Shown here piece by piece: positions 16,681 to 24,890 of a DNA stretch of 64,000 nt. The stretch's first letter is position 1; each line of letters starts with the position of its first letter. The stretch is from JADJNW01 sp964526645 (GTDB lineage Bacteria > Bacteroidota > Bacteroidia > Chitinophagales > Saprospiraceae): positions 1 to 64,000 of the forward strand of contig CAZGJN010000016.1 of the NCBI GenBank assembly GCA_964526645.1, in the 5' to 3' direction. A program made the translations under genes and the position numbers. The notes under the pieces were generated by a model that did no database searches, had not been told where the DNA came from, and saw nothing but the letters and a program-made list of their open reading frames with translations.

Positions 16681-17664
16681 TCAAGGTTCATTCTTGGTTA
16701 TTTCATATAAAACGCCGGGGTGTTCTATAAAATCTTGTGCTCCTACGAAATGCATCCCAATTTTTTCCATCACGCAAATAGAGGCAATATTTTCTTTAAT
16801 CGCACGCGCCACAATTTTGTTGAGTTGTAAAACCTGAAAACCATAATCGAGGCATGCTCTACTGCTCTCGGTGGCGTACCCCTGACCCCAGTATTTTTTG
16901 AAAAAACGATAGCCTAAATCTACTTCACCCAACTCCGGCACATAGCGCAAGCCACACCAGCCCAGGTACGCGCCGTCCGATTTGCGCAGCACTGCCCAGC
17001 GCCCCAGCCCTTCGGTCTTGTAAGGATGATAATTGCGAATAAAATACTCTGCCGCAGCTACGTCCTCGAAAGCGCTGTCGCCGGTATATTTGGTCACTTC
17101 GGGGTCGGCATTTAGTTTATAAAAATTTTGCGTATCTTCTATGATGAATTGACGTAATAAAAAGCGGTCTGTTTTAATAATTGGTTGCACTCGCTGGTAA
17201 TACATGATGTAGTTGATAAATACCGTGCCTTTAAAAAGTTTCTGTTGCTCGCGTTCCACCTGGAAACCCATTCTTTCAAACAAAGGGCGCGCGGTGATAC
17301 TTACTTCACTTTTTATGATGCCAATATTTTGACTATCCGCATAATCAAACAAAGCCTCAACCAATGCCTTGCCAATACCTTGCCTCTGATAGTTATAATG
17401 TACATAAAGGGCATCCAGATAGCCATTCGGTGTAATCGTGCCAAAGCCAAGGATTTTACCCTGCAATTTGGCGACTAAAAAATGTTGATTAGCCAGCATT
17501 TGCTGCCAGTGCAATTCATTATCAGCAGCTGATGACCAAACTTCAATTTGAGTTGAATTATAATGTTGGCTGTTAATATTTAAAATTGTATCCCGAAAAA
17601 GCGCTCGCACTTGCACTAACTCTTCGGGTTGGCAAAGGGTGATTTGGAAATTCATAAAAGCCAT
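16681..17664 (-). CDS. Double GNAT-domain N-acetyltransferase
   Basis: 327 aa with two acetyltransferase domains. The N-terminal one (about 5-155) has the acetyl-CoA loop in YNYQRQGIGKALVEALF and ends near RMGFQVEREQQKLF. The C-terminal one (about 165-325) is RimJ/RimL-like (FKKYWGQGYATESSRACLDY, then IASICVMEKIGMHFVG). The fusion is a common arrangement in this phylum but the acceptor is unknown. An internal ATG at 17655 (MNFQ) is an alternative start. Confidence 0.88.
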   Translation of the reverse strand: MAFMNFQITLCQPEELVQVRALFRDTILNINSQHYNSTQIEVWSSAADNELHWQQMLANQHFLVAKLQGKILGFGTITPNGYLDALYVHYNYQRQGIGKALVEALFDYADSQNIGIIKSEVSITARPLFERMGFQVEREQQKLFKGTVFINYIMYYQRVQPIIKTDRFLLRQFIIEDTQNFYKLNADPEVTKYTGDSAFEDVAAAEYFIRNYHPYKTEGLGRWAVLRKSDGAYLGWCGLRYVPELGEVDLGYRFFKKYWGQGYATESSRACLDYGFQVLQLNKIVARAIKENIASICVMEKIGMHFVGAQDFIEHPGVLYEITKNEP

Positions 17665-17710
17665 GATGCGTCCTGCGACTTTATTAAGCCGCAGGATATG
17701 GAGAATAGGA

Positions 17711-19345
17711 TTAATTCAAAACCTTCACGCCCTGTTCAAAAACAATATCTACGGGGATATTGGCAGCATCCACGCGGTCGAGGTCGGCTTGCAATTGTGC
17801 TCCGATAACCCCTTTTTCATTTACCAATTTTGCAACACCATCATAATTGCCATCGCCTTGTAATGTTAGAATCAGTTCTGATAATGCTGCCATTGCGGTT
17901 TCGAGTTTATCATAATTCACACGGTAAGTGCCGTTTTCCAAGCGTTCAAAAGCACCTTTTTCCTGGAAAAAATTAAAGCGGATCATGTTGGCTTTGCCGT
18001 GTGCGCTGGCTGCACCGAAACGCACCGACCGGAAAATGCCCGCCATAAAAGTGGTGTAATAATCTTTCAAATCGCCTTCGAGTTCGCCCTTGTCGTGCAG
18101 TTGCTTGATCATATAAAGCCCCAGGATATCCGCTTTGCCTTCTTCCAACGCTGAAGCGTGCTCTTTCAAAGCTTCGCGCACCGTGCCTTTTTTGTTGATC
18201 GTATTTTTGATACCCAACCCGTGCGCCACTTCGTGAAACATCGTATTGGCAAAAAAAGCATCAAATGTGACGTGCTGACGCTGGTCTTCTGCGATCAAGA
18301 TATCATTGATGGGCACCATAATTTTATCATACTTGGCGCGCATGGCGTTTTTGAGTTGCAGGCGACGCGTCCCTTTTTTCAGTTGTACTTCCTCGTCATT
18401 CGGAAGGTTGATGGCGATGGTTTTACTGCCGGCGTTGCAATCACCCGCGTAATAAACCACATCATAAGCGTTCAAATCCGCGTCAGCACCTGGTTTTTCT
18501 GCTTTGTAAGCAGCGGGTACGGGCAGTCCTTTTTGTAATTCAGGCAATACGGAAGCATATTTCGAAAGGCGTTCGCTCCAATCCATATCCTTGATCAATA
18601 CATAAGCCTCATGGGCCGCTTTGTAGCCAAAGAGCTGATCCTCATAGGTTTCGATAGGGCCGATCACCACGTCAATGCGGTTATTTTTCATGTCCATCCA
18701 GGCGAAATCGCTGGGTTGGTAATTGTCGGTAAGCAAAGCTTCGGCACGGAGTTCGAGGTATTTTTTCAAACCAGCGTCTTCCGCCAGCGCAGCTGCTTTT
18801 TTTAGCAAATCAGCAGCTTTGGTGATTTGTTCTTTGAACATTTCCCGATAAGGGATGGTCTTGAGTTTGCCTTGCTCGTCGCGGCGGATGAAGGTGTAAA
18901 GGCTCATTTTGTCGGGCAAATCTGCGGATTCAAACTCTTCTTTGGTCATATCTGTCGGGTAGAAATTGGCACCTGCCGGCTTGGCATCGAAGCCAGGAAT
19001 AAAGGGCTTGTTATCTTCCAGGCGATCCCAGGGCCCGTAGTTGATGGTAGCAAACTGCCTTAGTTTTTCATCCTGAATGCCATCCAGAAAAGCTTGCTTG
19101 TCGCCCAGGGCTTCGTACCAGAACAGATCATCCATAATCTGCGCCGCTTCGATGAGAATGGGAATCATCTGACGCTCTTTATCGGTCAGGGTGCTCAAAT
19201 CCGCTGTAAGCTGAAAATTGGTGTATTTGTTCAAGAGGGAATCCGCTGACGTCAGTGCTGGCGTAACGGCGGATGGTGCTTGTTTTTGATTGCAGGCGAA
19301 AAAAAGTAACGCAATTGCGGGTAGCAAAAAAATATGGATTTTCAT
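17711..19345 (-). CDS. M49-like zinc peptidase lipoprotein
   Basis: 544 aa. The lipobox LFFAC follows an 18-residue signal. Near residue 380 is the zinc motif HEVAHGLG, and about 50 residues on comes EEGKADILGLYMI, the pattern of a gluzincin whose third ligand is Glu. This layout is that of the dipeptidyl-peptidase III (M49) family, but the metal motif here is HEXXH rather than the HEXXGH typical of eukaryotic DPP III. It is predicted to be tethered to the membrane facing the periplasm, where it could cut dipeptides from oligopeptides. Confidence 0.8.
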   Translation of the reverse strand: MKIHIFLLPAIALLFFACNQKQAPSAVTPALTSADSLLNKYTNFQLTADLSTLTDKERQMIPILIEAAQIMDDLFWYEALGDKQAFLDGIQDEKLRQFATINYGPWDRLEDNKPFIPGFDAKPAGANFYPTDMTKEEFESADLPDKMSLYTFIRRDEQGKLKTIPYREMFKEQITKAADLLKKAAALAEDAGLKKYLELRAEALLTDNYQPSDFAWMDMKNNRIDVVIGPIETYEDQLFGYKAAHEAYVLIKDMDWSERLSKYASVLPELQKGLPVPAAYKAEKPGADADLNAYDVVYYAGDCNAGSKTIAINLPNDEEVQLKKGTRRLQLKNAMRAKYDKIMVPINDILIAEDQRQHVTFDAFFANTMFHEVAHGLGIKNTINKKGTVREALKEHASALEEGKADILGLYMIKQLHDKGELEGDLKDYYTTFMAGIFRSVRFGAASAHGKANMIRFNFFQEKGAFERLENGTYRVNYDKLETAMAALSELILTLQGDGNYDGVAKLVNEKGVIGAQLQADLDRVDAANIPVDIVFEQGVKVLN

Positions 19346-19538
19346 ACAAGCATGGTTTTATGTTGGTTTGAACAGTCGGATAGTCACATTCTTAATTTCG
19401 CAGGAAAGTTAAAAAGTAATTTGTTAAATTCAAAGTAGGAGCAGGCTTTCGGCATTGGCGTGCCAGGAGTCGAGAATGATTTTAGATAAAGACATCTCTG
19501 TGATTTACATTTTCTCTTTAAATGTAGCATGAAAGGGG

Positions 19539-19546
19539 TATTTTTG
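19539..19546 (+). promoter_or_regulatory. -7 box (TATTTTTG) for mqnE
   Basis: Exact TAnnTTTG, 79 bases before the start. The leader contains a small hairpin CTTTCAG-AAAAAA-CTGAAAG near 19570-19590. Confidence 0.45.
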
Positions 19547-19625
19547 CAAGGATTTTGAAATTTATTGTCTTTCAGAAAAAACTGAAAGTTTCGAAAGTTT
19601 GTTGTAAGATAAAACTCGAGCATAT

Positions 19626-20825
19626 ATGCAAATCGCACATCCCATTGAAGTGATACTTAATGATCCGAATCTGGCACCAGAACTCCGGGTCATTGCACAG
19701 AAGGTGTTTGATGGTGAACGGATTACGGAAGATGAGGGCTTATTGCTCTATGAAAAAGGCGAGCTTGGCTATCTCGGTGCGCTGGCAAATTATATCCGTG
19801 AAAAGCGACACGGGCATCGCACTTATTTCAATCGCAACTTCCACATTGAACCTACGAATGTGTGCATTTACACCTGCAAATTCTGCTCGTACTCCCGCCT
19901 CATCAAGCAGCGCTCGGAGGGCTGGGAATATACGATGGATGACATGATGAATATTATAAAAAAATATGATGGACAACCGGTGACGGAAGTGCATATCGTG
20001 GGGGGGGTGCTGCCGCAATATGATTTGTCATTTTATACCGAATTTTTCAGAAAAATCAAAGCACATCGCCCAAATTTGCACGTAAAAGCGCTTACCCCGG
20101 TGGAGTATCATTATATTTTTAAAAAAGCGAAAGTAAGCTATGAAGAAGGGATGCAAATGATCAAGGAATCGGGCGTGGACTCCTTGCCCGGCGGCGGCGC
20201 GGAAATTTTCCACCCCGAAATCCGCGAGCAAATCGCCGGCGATAAGTGCACCGGTGAGCAATGGCTGCGCATCCATGAAATCTGGCACGAACTGGGCATG
20301 CGTTCCAACGCGACCATGCTGTATGGGCACATCGAGCGCTACGAGCATCGCATTCACCACATGGAGCAACTGCGCCAATTGCAGGATAAAACGGGTGGTT
20401 TTCAAACATTTATACCGTTGAAATTCCGCAATCAGGATAACGAAATGTCCCACATACCCGAAAGTTCGGTGGTGGAAGACCTGCGTAATTATGCGATTAG
20501 CCGCATTTACTTAGATAATTTCGATCACATCAAAGCCTATTGGCCGATGATTGGTCGGAATGTGGCGCAGCTATCCCTGTCTTTTGGGGTGGATGACCTC
20601 GACGGCACGATTGATGATACGACCAAGATCTATTCGATGGCAGGCTCAGAAGAACAAAATCCGGCATTGAGTACACAGGAACTGGTGAATATGATTCGCC
20701 GCGTCGGCCGCCAGCCGATTGAACGCGATACACTTTATAATGTAGTGACCGATTTCACAAATATTGAATTTGAGGAAGACAAGCAGTTTCGGGGGTATTA
20801 TGAGTTGCCGATTGTTAATAATTGA
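19626..20825 (+). CDS. mqnE: Aminofutalosine synthase (radical SAM)
   Basis: 399 aa. The radical-SAM cluster motif CxxxCxxC is in PTNVCIYTCKFCSYSR (about residues 77-90). HIEPTNVC and the later GGFQTFIPLKFRNQDN distinguish MqnE from the related cyclase MqnC. It joins S-adenosylmethionine to 3-enolpyruvyl-benzoate to give aminofutalosine, the second step of the futalosine route to menaquinone. mqnA is close by (21911-22705), consistent with this. No mqnB, mqnC or mqnD is in the window. The gene is followed at once by the CATTTAC repeat. Confidence 0.92.
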   Translation: MQIAHPIEVILNDPNLAPELRVIAQKVFDGERITEDEGLLLYEKGELGYLGALANYIREKRHGHRTYFNRNFHIEPTNVCIYTCKFCSYSRLIKQRSEGWEYTMDDMMNIIKKYDGQPVTEVHIVGGVLPQYDLSFYTEFFRKIKAHRPNLHVKALTPVEYHYIFKKAKVSYEEGMQMIKESGVDSLPGGGAEIFHPEIREQIAGDKCTGEQWLRIHEIWHELGMRSNATMLYGHIERYEHRIHHMEQLRQLQDKTGGFQTFIPLKFRNQDNEMSHIPESSVVEDLRNYAISRIYLDNFDHIKAYWPMIGRNVAQLSLSFGVDDLDGTIDDTTKIYSMAGSEEQNPALSTQELVNMIRRVGRQPIERDTLYNVVTDFTNIEFEEDKQFRGYYELPIVNN

Positions 20826-20826
20826 T

Positions 20827-20861
20827 CATTTACCATTTACCATTTACCATTTACCATTTAT
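20827..20861 (+). repeat. Tandem 7-bp repeat (CATTTAC x4 plus CATTTAT)
   Basis: Five head-to-tail heptamers start after the mqnE stop. On the other strand the unit reads GTAAATG, and it reappears in that orientation after the four-helix-bundle gene. Confidence 0.95.
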
Positions 20862-20879
20862 CGCAAAACGAGTTTACAC

Positions 20880-21236
20880 ATGAAAGAAGGAAATATTACT
20901 TATGAAAAGGCATATATTTTTGCTGTGAAAATTATAAAGCTTTATAAATATTTAAAAGAGGAAAAGAAAGAATTTGATTTAAGTCAGCAAGTTTTAAGGA
21001 GTGGGACTTCGATTGGAGCGAATATTGCCGAGGCAAATGGAGCTGTTTCTACTGCTGAATTTTCAATGAAAATTGGCATCGCTTATAAAGAATGTTTGGA
21101 AACAAAATATTGGATATCGCTATTAAAAGACACAAATTACATTCAACAAGAATACTTTGAAAGTTTAAATCAAGACGCAGAAGAAATCAGTAAAATTCTT
21201 TTTGCAATATTACGGAAAACCCGAATGGATAAATAA
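20880..21236 (+). CDS. Four-helix-bundle protein (S23/IVS family)
   Basis: 118 aa. Hallmarks of the 23S rRNA intervening-sequence protein family are present: AYIFAVKIIKLYKYL, the central QQVLRSGTSIGANIAEANGA, and KECLETKYWISLLKDT. Members are small pentameric helical bundles with basic surfaces; some lie inside rRNA spacers and others serve retroelements as accessory proteins. Here it stands alone between mqnE and a histidine phosphatase, with heptamer repeats on both sides in opposite orientation. The base composition is more AT-rich than its neighbours, which fits later arrival. Confidence 0.9.
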   Translation: MKEGNITYEKAYIFAVKIIKLYKYLKEEKKEFDLSQQVLRSGTSIGANIAEANGAVSTAEFSMKIGIAYKECLETKYWISLLKDTNYIQQEYFESLNQDAEEISKILFAILRKTRMDK

Positions 21237-21241
21237 CAAAA

Positions 21242-21269
21242 GGTTAATGGTAAATGAAAAATGGTAAAT
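21242..21269 (+). repeat. Inverted partner heptad array (GGTAAAT family)
   Basis: Four 7-base units, GGTTAAT GGTAAAT GAAAAAT GGTAAAT, match the reverse complement of the array at 20827-20861. The start codon of the phosphatase (21254) lies inside it. Confidence 0.85.
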
Positions 21270-21889
21270 CAATATATATCGTTCGGCACGGAGAAACCGA
21301 CCTCAATCGCCAGGGCATTGTGCAAGGCAGTGGCGTGGATTCGAGCTTGAATGAACTTGGAAGGCAGCAAGCGCAGGCGTTTTATGAATTTTACAAACAT
21401 ATTCCTTTTGAAGTAGTACTCACGTCAGGGTTGCGCCGCACGCACGAAACAATGCGACCTTTTATTGAGGATGGCTTACCCTGGGAGCAATTCGCGGAAA
21501 TCAACGAAATGAATTGGGGCAAACACGAGGGAAAGCCCAGTACGCCGGAGATGCACGCGGAGTATAAATTGGTAAAAGAAGCCTGGGCACGTGGCGAGTA
21601 CAATGCCAAACTTGACGGCGGCGAAAGCGCGGCTGAACTCGGTGCACGCATGAGCAGGTTTGTCGAGCATTTGCGGCAGCGCCCGGAGCAGTACTTGCTG
21701 GTATGCTCACACGGGCGCGCAATGTGTGCGATGGTGACGCTCCTGCAACAATTACCTTTGAAAGAAATGAACCGCTTTGTGCATCACAACACCGGGCTTT
21801 GGAAAACGCAATACGATGGCATGATTTTTCAGTTTGAATTGGAAAACGATACCCGACACCTGGAATTGATTATGAATGTTGAATTGTGA
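21254..21889 (+). CDS. Histidine phosphatase family protein
   Basis: 211 aa. The phospho-accepting histidine lies in VRHGETDLNRQG, the partner arginine in TSGLRRTHET, an acidic residue in EMNWGKHEGKP and the second histidine in VCSHGRAM. This is the phosphoglycerate-mutase/alpha-ribazole-phosphatase branch; the exact substrate cannot be assigned. The first residues MKNGKS are encoded by the repeat array. It overlaps another heptad array at its 3' end and is probably co-transcribed with mqnA (21-base gap). A role in menaquinone synthesis is not implied. Confidence 0.88.
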   Translation: MKNGKSIYIVRHGETDLNRQGIVQGSGVDSSLNELGRQQAQAFYEFYKHIPFEVVLTSGLRRTHETMRPFIEDGLPWEQFAEINEMNWGKHEGKPSTPEMHAEYKLVKEAWARGEYNAKLDGGESAAELGARMSRFVEHLRQRPEQYLLVCSHGRAMCAMVTLLQQLPLKEMNRFVHHNTGLWKTQYDGMIFQFELENDTRHLELIMNVEL

Positions 21890-21922
21890 ATGTTTAATGG
21901 TCAATGATCAATGATCAATAAA
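21874..21922 (+). repeat. Heptad array across the phosphatase stop and the mqnA start
   Basis: Seven units with period 7: GAATGTT GAATTGT GAATGTT TAATGGT CAATGAT CAATGAT CAATAAA. They share an AATG core with the arrays at 20827-20861 (other strand) and 21242-21269. The array encodes the last phosphatase codons, its TGA stop and the ATG of mqnA. Confidence 0.85.
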
Positions 21923-22705
21923 AAATATAAATTAACTGCCGTTAGTTACCTGAATACCAAGCCTTTGCTGTATGGTATTTTTAAAAGTAAAATTGCTGAA
22001 CGCATTGAATTACAATTAGATATGCCTTCTGTTTGCGCACAAAAGCTGAAGGACGGTCGCGCTGACATTGGGCTGGTGCCGGTAGCGATTATCCCAGAAT
22101 TGGATAGACCGCATATCGTTTCCGATTATTGCATCGGGACGATAGGCGCAGTGAAAACGGTTTGCCTGTACGGCGAACGCCCAATTGAAGAATGGGATGT
22201 ATTATATCTTGATTATCAGTCGCGTACTTCAGTAGAGCTGACCAAAATACTTTTAAGAGATTACTGGAAATTACGCATGGAATTGAGAAATGCAGAGCCT
22301 GGCTACGAACTCACTATTAGCGGCACGACCGGCGGTTTGGTGATCGGCGATCGAGCTATTGGGCTGGACGAGCGCTACCCCTATGTGTACGATCTGGGCG
22401 AAGCTTGGTTGGCTCACACGGGACTGCCTTTTGTTTTTGCGGCTTGGGTGAGTAATAAGCCTTTGGAGGCAGATTTTATCAAGGCCTTTAATCTGGCTTT
22501 GCAACGCGGCATTGAAGAAATTCCACAGTTAGTTTATCTGATTCCGAGCCCGCAACCTAATTTCGACTTGCAGTCGTATTATACCCAAAATATTAGCTAT
22601 CACTTTGATAAGCTGAAAAAGAAAGCGTTAGATCTATTTTTGTCAGAATTGAGGCAAAATGCTCAATTGGCTGCAAATCAATCATTTGCTTTAACAAGCT
22701 TATAA
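21911..22705 (+). CDS. mqnA: Chorismate dehydratase (futalosine pathway)
   Basis: 264 aa. The N-terminus KLTAVSYLNTKPLLYGI is the family signature and GTIGAVKTVCLYGERP follows. The fold is like a periplasmic binding protein but there is no signal peptide. It converts chorismate to 3-enolpyruvyl-benzoate, the substrate of MqnE. The start ATG lies within the heptad repeat array, so the first residues (MINKK) derive from repeat sequence; the conserved part begins at about residue 6. Confidence 0.92.
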   Translation: MINKKYKLTAVSYLNTKPLLYGIFKSKIAERIELQLDMPSVCAQKLKDGRADIGLVPVAIIPELDRPHIVSDYCIGTIGAVKTVCLYGERPIEEWDVLYLDYQSRTSVELTKILLRDYWKLRMELRNAEPGYELTISGTTGGLVIGDRAIGLDERYPYVYDLGEAWLAHTGLPFVFAAWVSNKPLEADFIKAFNLALQRGIEEIPQLVYLIPSPQPNFDLQSYYTQNISYHFDKLKKKALDLFLSELRQNAQLAANQSFALTSL

Positions 22706-22770
22706 CAACTTTGCGCATGCTTGGGCTGTTTAGATTCAAAACAAACGTGAACCCTCAAAATTGAGTACTG

Positions 22771-23427
22771 ATGGTAAATTTATGGACAATTGTTGTGCTA
22801 ATGTTTTTTTCATGTGTTAAAAATCAGGTTGATATGAATAGTGAACAAATAAATGTGAATGCTGTAAACACCGATACTATTCCTGCGGATAAGTTGGAAA
22901 TCGCAACCCTGGGTGGGGGCTGTTTCTGGTGCACAGAGGCTGTCTATCAAAATATCGAGGGCGTGTATGCAGTGGTATCGGGCTACTCCGGTGGTACTAA
23001 AGAAACAGCCGATTATAAAAAGGTAAGTACCGGTAGCACCGATCATGCGGAGGTCGTTCAGGTCAAGTTTGATCCCAGTGTAGTCTCCTATGCCGAAATT
23101 TTGGAAATTTTTTGGCATGCGCACGATCCGACTACCCTCAATCGGCAGGGCAATGACGTAGGACCACAATATCGTTCTGTGATTTTTTATCATAGCGATG
23201 CGCAAAAGCAGATTGCCGAGCAATCAAAAAAAGAAGTAGCCACTAAGGTTTGGGATAAGCCCATCGTAACAGAAATTGCAAAGTTTGAAGCTTTTTATGA
23301 AGCGGAAAATTACCATCAGGATTATTACAATACGGTGGGCGACCGCAATCCTTATTGCACTTATGTGATCACGCCGAAGGTGCAGAAAGTCAAAAAGGTC
23401 TTTGGTGAAAAATTAAAAAGGAACTAA
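22771..23427 (+). CDS. msrA: Peptide-methionine (S)-S-oxide reductase, lipoprotein form
   Basis: 218 aa. The catalytic cysteine is in GGGCFWCTEAVYQNIEGV (about residue 51) and the conserved block YHQDYYNTVGDRNPYC is near the end. It reduces methionine-S-sulfoxide in damaged proteins. Unlike the common cytoplasmic enzyme, residues 1-16 form a short lipoprotein-like signal (VLMFFSC), so it is likely anchored in the periplasm or on the outer membrane. No fused MsrB domain is present. Confidence 0.92.
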   Translation: MVNLWTIVVLMFFSCVKNQVDMNSEQINVNAVNTDTIPADKLEIATLGGGCFWCTEAVYQNIEGVYAVVSGYSGGTKETADYKKVSTGSTDHAEVVQVKFDPSVVSYAEILEIFWHAHDPTTLNRQGNDVGPQYRSVIFYHSDAQKQIAEQSKKEVATKVWDKPIVTEIAKFEAFYEAENYHQDYYNTVGDRNPYCTYVITPKVQKVKKVFGEKLKRN

Positions 23428-23503
23428 AGGCATTGCCCTGCAAGCATTAAGTAAGAGAGCAGTTTAATAGCTGATAGTCAGTATCTTAAAATGTTTAAAA
23501 CTG

Positions 23504-23517
23504 TTGACTATTGACTA
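23504..23517 (+). repeat. Short 7-bp tandem repeat (TTGACTA x2)
   Basis: Two perfect TTGACTA units lie in the convergent msrA/GGCT spacer, within a wider stretch of related TAGTCA/TGACTA words. It does not share the AATG core of the other arrays. Confidence 0.6.
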
Positions 23518-23551
23518 TAAAACTGACTCGCTACTTACCTGTGGGCTTCTT

Positions 23552-23980
23552 TTAATTGGCTTCGATAAAACGCCGATGCGCCGGCTTGTCGAAAAAATAT
23601 GCCAGATAACTTTTTTGAGTAATAACAGGTAATCCTTTTGTATCTCGATTGTATTGATACACCCAGCAGTATAAAATTTGGTTTTGAAAGCGTACGGGAA
23701 TTTCTATACGAGTGTATTCCCCGGAATCGTTGGCTTCAATTCCTTCAAAAGCATCTAATTTTTCAAAAACGAAAGATGGGTGCTCCAGTCTAAAAATGTG
23801 TCCAATCACCTCGTTCTCCGCCTGTGCATCAAAAATCAACCCAGGGTAATTGCCCAAATCATATAGCCAGCCTTGCACACTGCCCTCTCCCAAAAAGGAA
23901 CCTTGTTGCTCCAGAAAACTTGCCATCCGCGAGGGAATTCCTTTCATCAAAGTACCATAAACAAAAAGATAGGTTTGCAT
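23552..23980 (-). CDS. Gamma-glutamylcyclotransferase-like (AIG2/GGCT fold) protein
   Basis: 142 aa. The family's substrate-binding start YLFVYGTLMKG is at residues 4-14. VIGHIFRLEHPSFVFEKLDAFEG contains the conserved acidic residue that would act as catalytic base, and the aromatic YTRIEIPV follows. Family members cleave gamma-glutamyl amides, or in the YtfP group have unclear roles. The gene has no operon partners. Confidence 0.85.
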   Translation of the reverse strand: MQTYLFVYGTLMKGIPSRMASFLEQQGSFLGEGSVQGWLYDLGNYPGLIFDAQAENEVIGHIFRLEHPSFVFEKLDAFEGIEANDSGEYTRIEIPVRFQNQILYCWVYQYNRDTKGLPVITQKSYLAYFFDKPAHRRFIEAN

Positions 23981-24045
23981 AAAAGAACATTTGATACCGG
24001 GTTAAAAAAATTCTGCACAAGGAACTATTGCAGAGCGCTCAATCG

Positions 24046-24077
24046 TTTGCTCTATTGTTAAATACAAATTAACTTTG
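24046..24077 (+). promoter_or_regulatory. Promoter for the YkuK-like gene (TTTG-N20-TAACTTTG)
   Basis: TTTG at 24046-24049 and TAACTTTG at 24070-24077 are separated by 20 bases, a near-consensus Bacteroidota -33/-7 arrangement. The start codon is at 24149. Confidence 0.6.
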
Positions 24078-24148
24078 GCTTAAATTTTTACGAAAAAACA
24101 AAAATTTGGTCAGCCTTTGTTAAATTTCGCCAAAACAATCTTTCAATT

Positions 24149-24619
24149 ATGTCCTGGAGACGTTTAAACGGTCAAAAAATTGATCTTCCGATCAAAAAAG
24201 CAGTGGAAGAAGCCATCATCCGCGAAAAGGAACTGGGGCACCGACTCAAAGTCTGCATCGGTTCTGACTCTCAGGTTCGCGGTGGCGTGGTAGAATACGC
24301 CACCGTTATTGTTTTCCTCAGGGAGAAAAAGGGCGGCTTCATGTTCATCAATAATTCCAAAACGGAAAAAAAGATGAGCCTTCGGGAACGCATGATCACG
24401 GAAGTAGCCAAGTCGGTAGAGGTTGCCTATGCGCTTTGTGATTTGCTGGACAAGTACAGCGTGGAGTTGGAAGTACATGCGGACATCAATACCGATCCAC
24501 ATTTCCAGTCCAACACAGCGCTCAAAGAAGCAATGGGCTACATCCTGGGGATGGGTTTTGTATTCAAAGCAAAGCCGGATGCTTTCGCTAGCTCGTACTG
24601 CGCGGACAAGGTGGTGTGA
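24149..24619 (+). CDS. RNase H-like YkuK family protein (DUF458)
   Basis: 156 aa. The sequence KVCIGSDSQVRGGVVEYATVIVFL gives the first acidic residue of an RNase H-like fold, with further acidic sites in RERMITEVAKSVEVAY and ELEVHADINTDP. The family is conserved in Bacillota and Bacteroidota; its biochemical role is not settled. It is a single-gene unit with a good promoter upstream. Confidence 0.82.
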   Translation: MSWRRLNGQKIDLPIKKAVEEAIIREKELGHRLKVCIGSDSQVRGGVVEYATVIVFLREKKGGFMFINNSKTEKKMSLRERMITEVAKSVEVAYALCDLLDKYSVELEVHADINTDPHFQSNTALKEAMGYILGMGFVFKAKPDAFASSYCADKVV

Positions 24620-24890
24620 TTTTTTTTAGCTAAGGAAGTTGAGGAGAGTTTTGGAGGTTAATAATGCCTCTTTAAAACCTTGCCAAATATAAAATCGAAG
24701 CTGCTCGGCTCGGTGCGGGGCAGTTTCGCCTTTTTTCTGAAGAAATGCCCTTTTCGTCGCTTGAATACGAACATTTGTCACTTTTGTCGGGTTCAATACA
24801 GGGATAATTCGTTTCTTCACTGTGCGATCCGGAATAATTTTTCATATTCACACGTATTTTTTCTTCGTTATCATCAAAAACATTTTCAAG

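Noticed and set aside
19384..19638. 84-aa minus-strand frame before mqnE
   Set aside because: No coding pattern or start context; it overlaps the mqnE promoter and start region.
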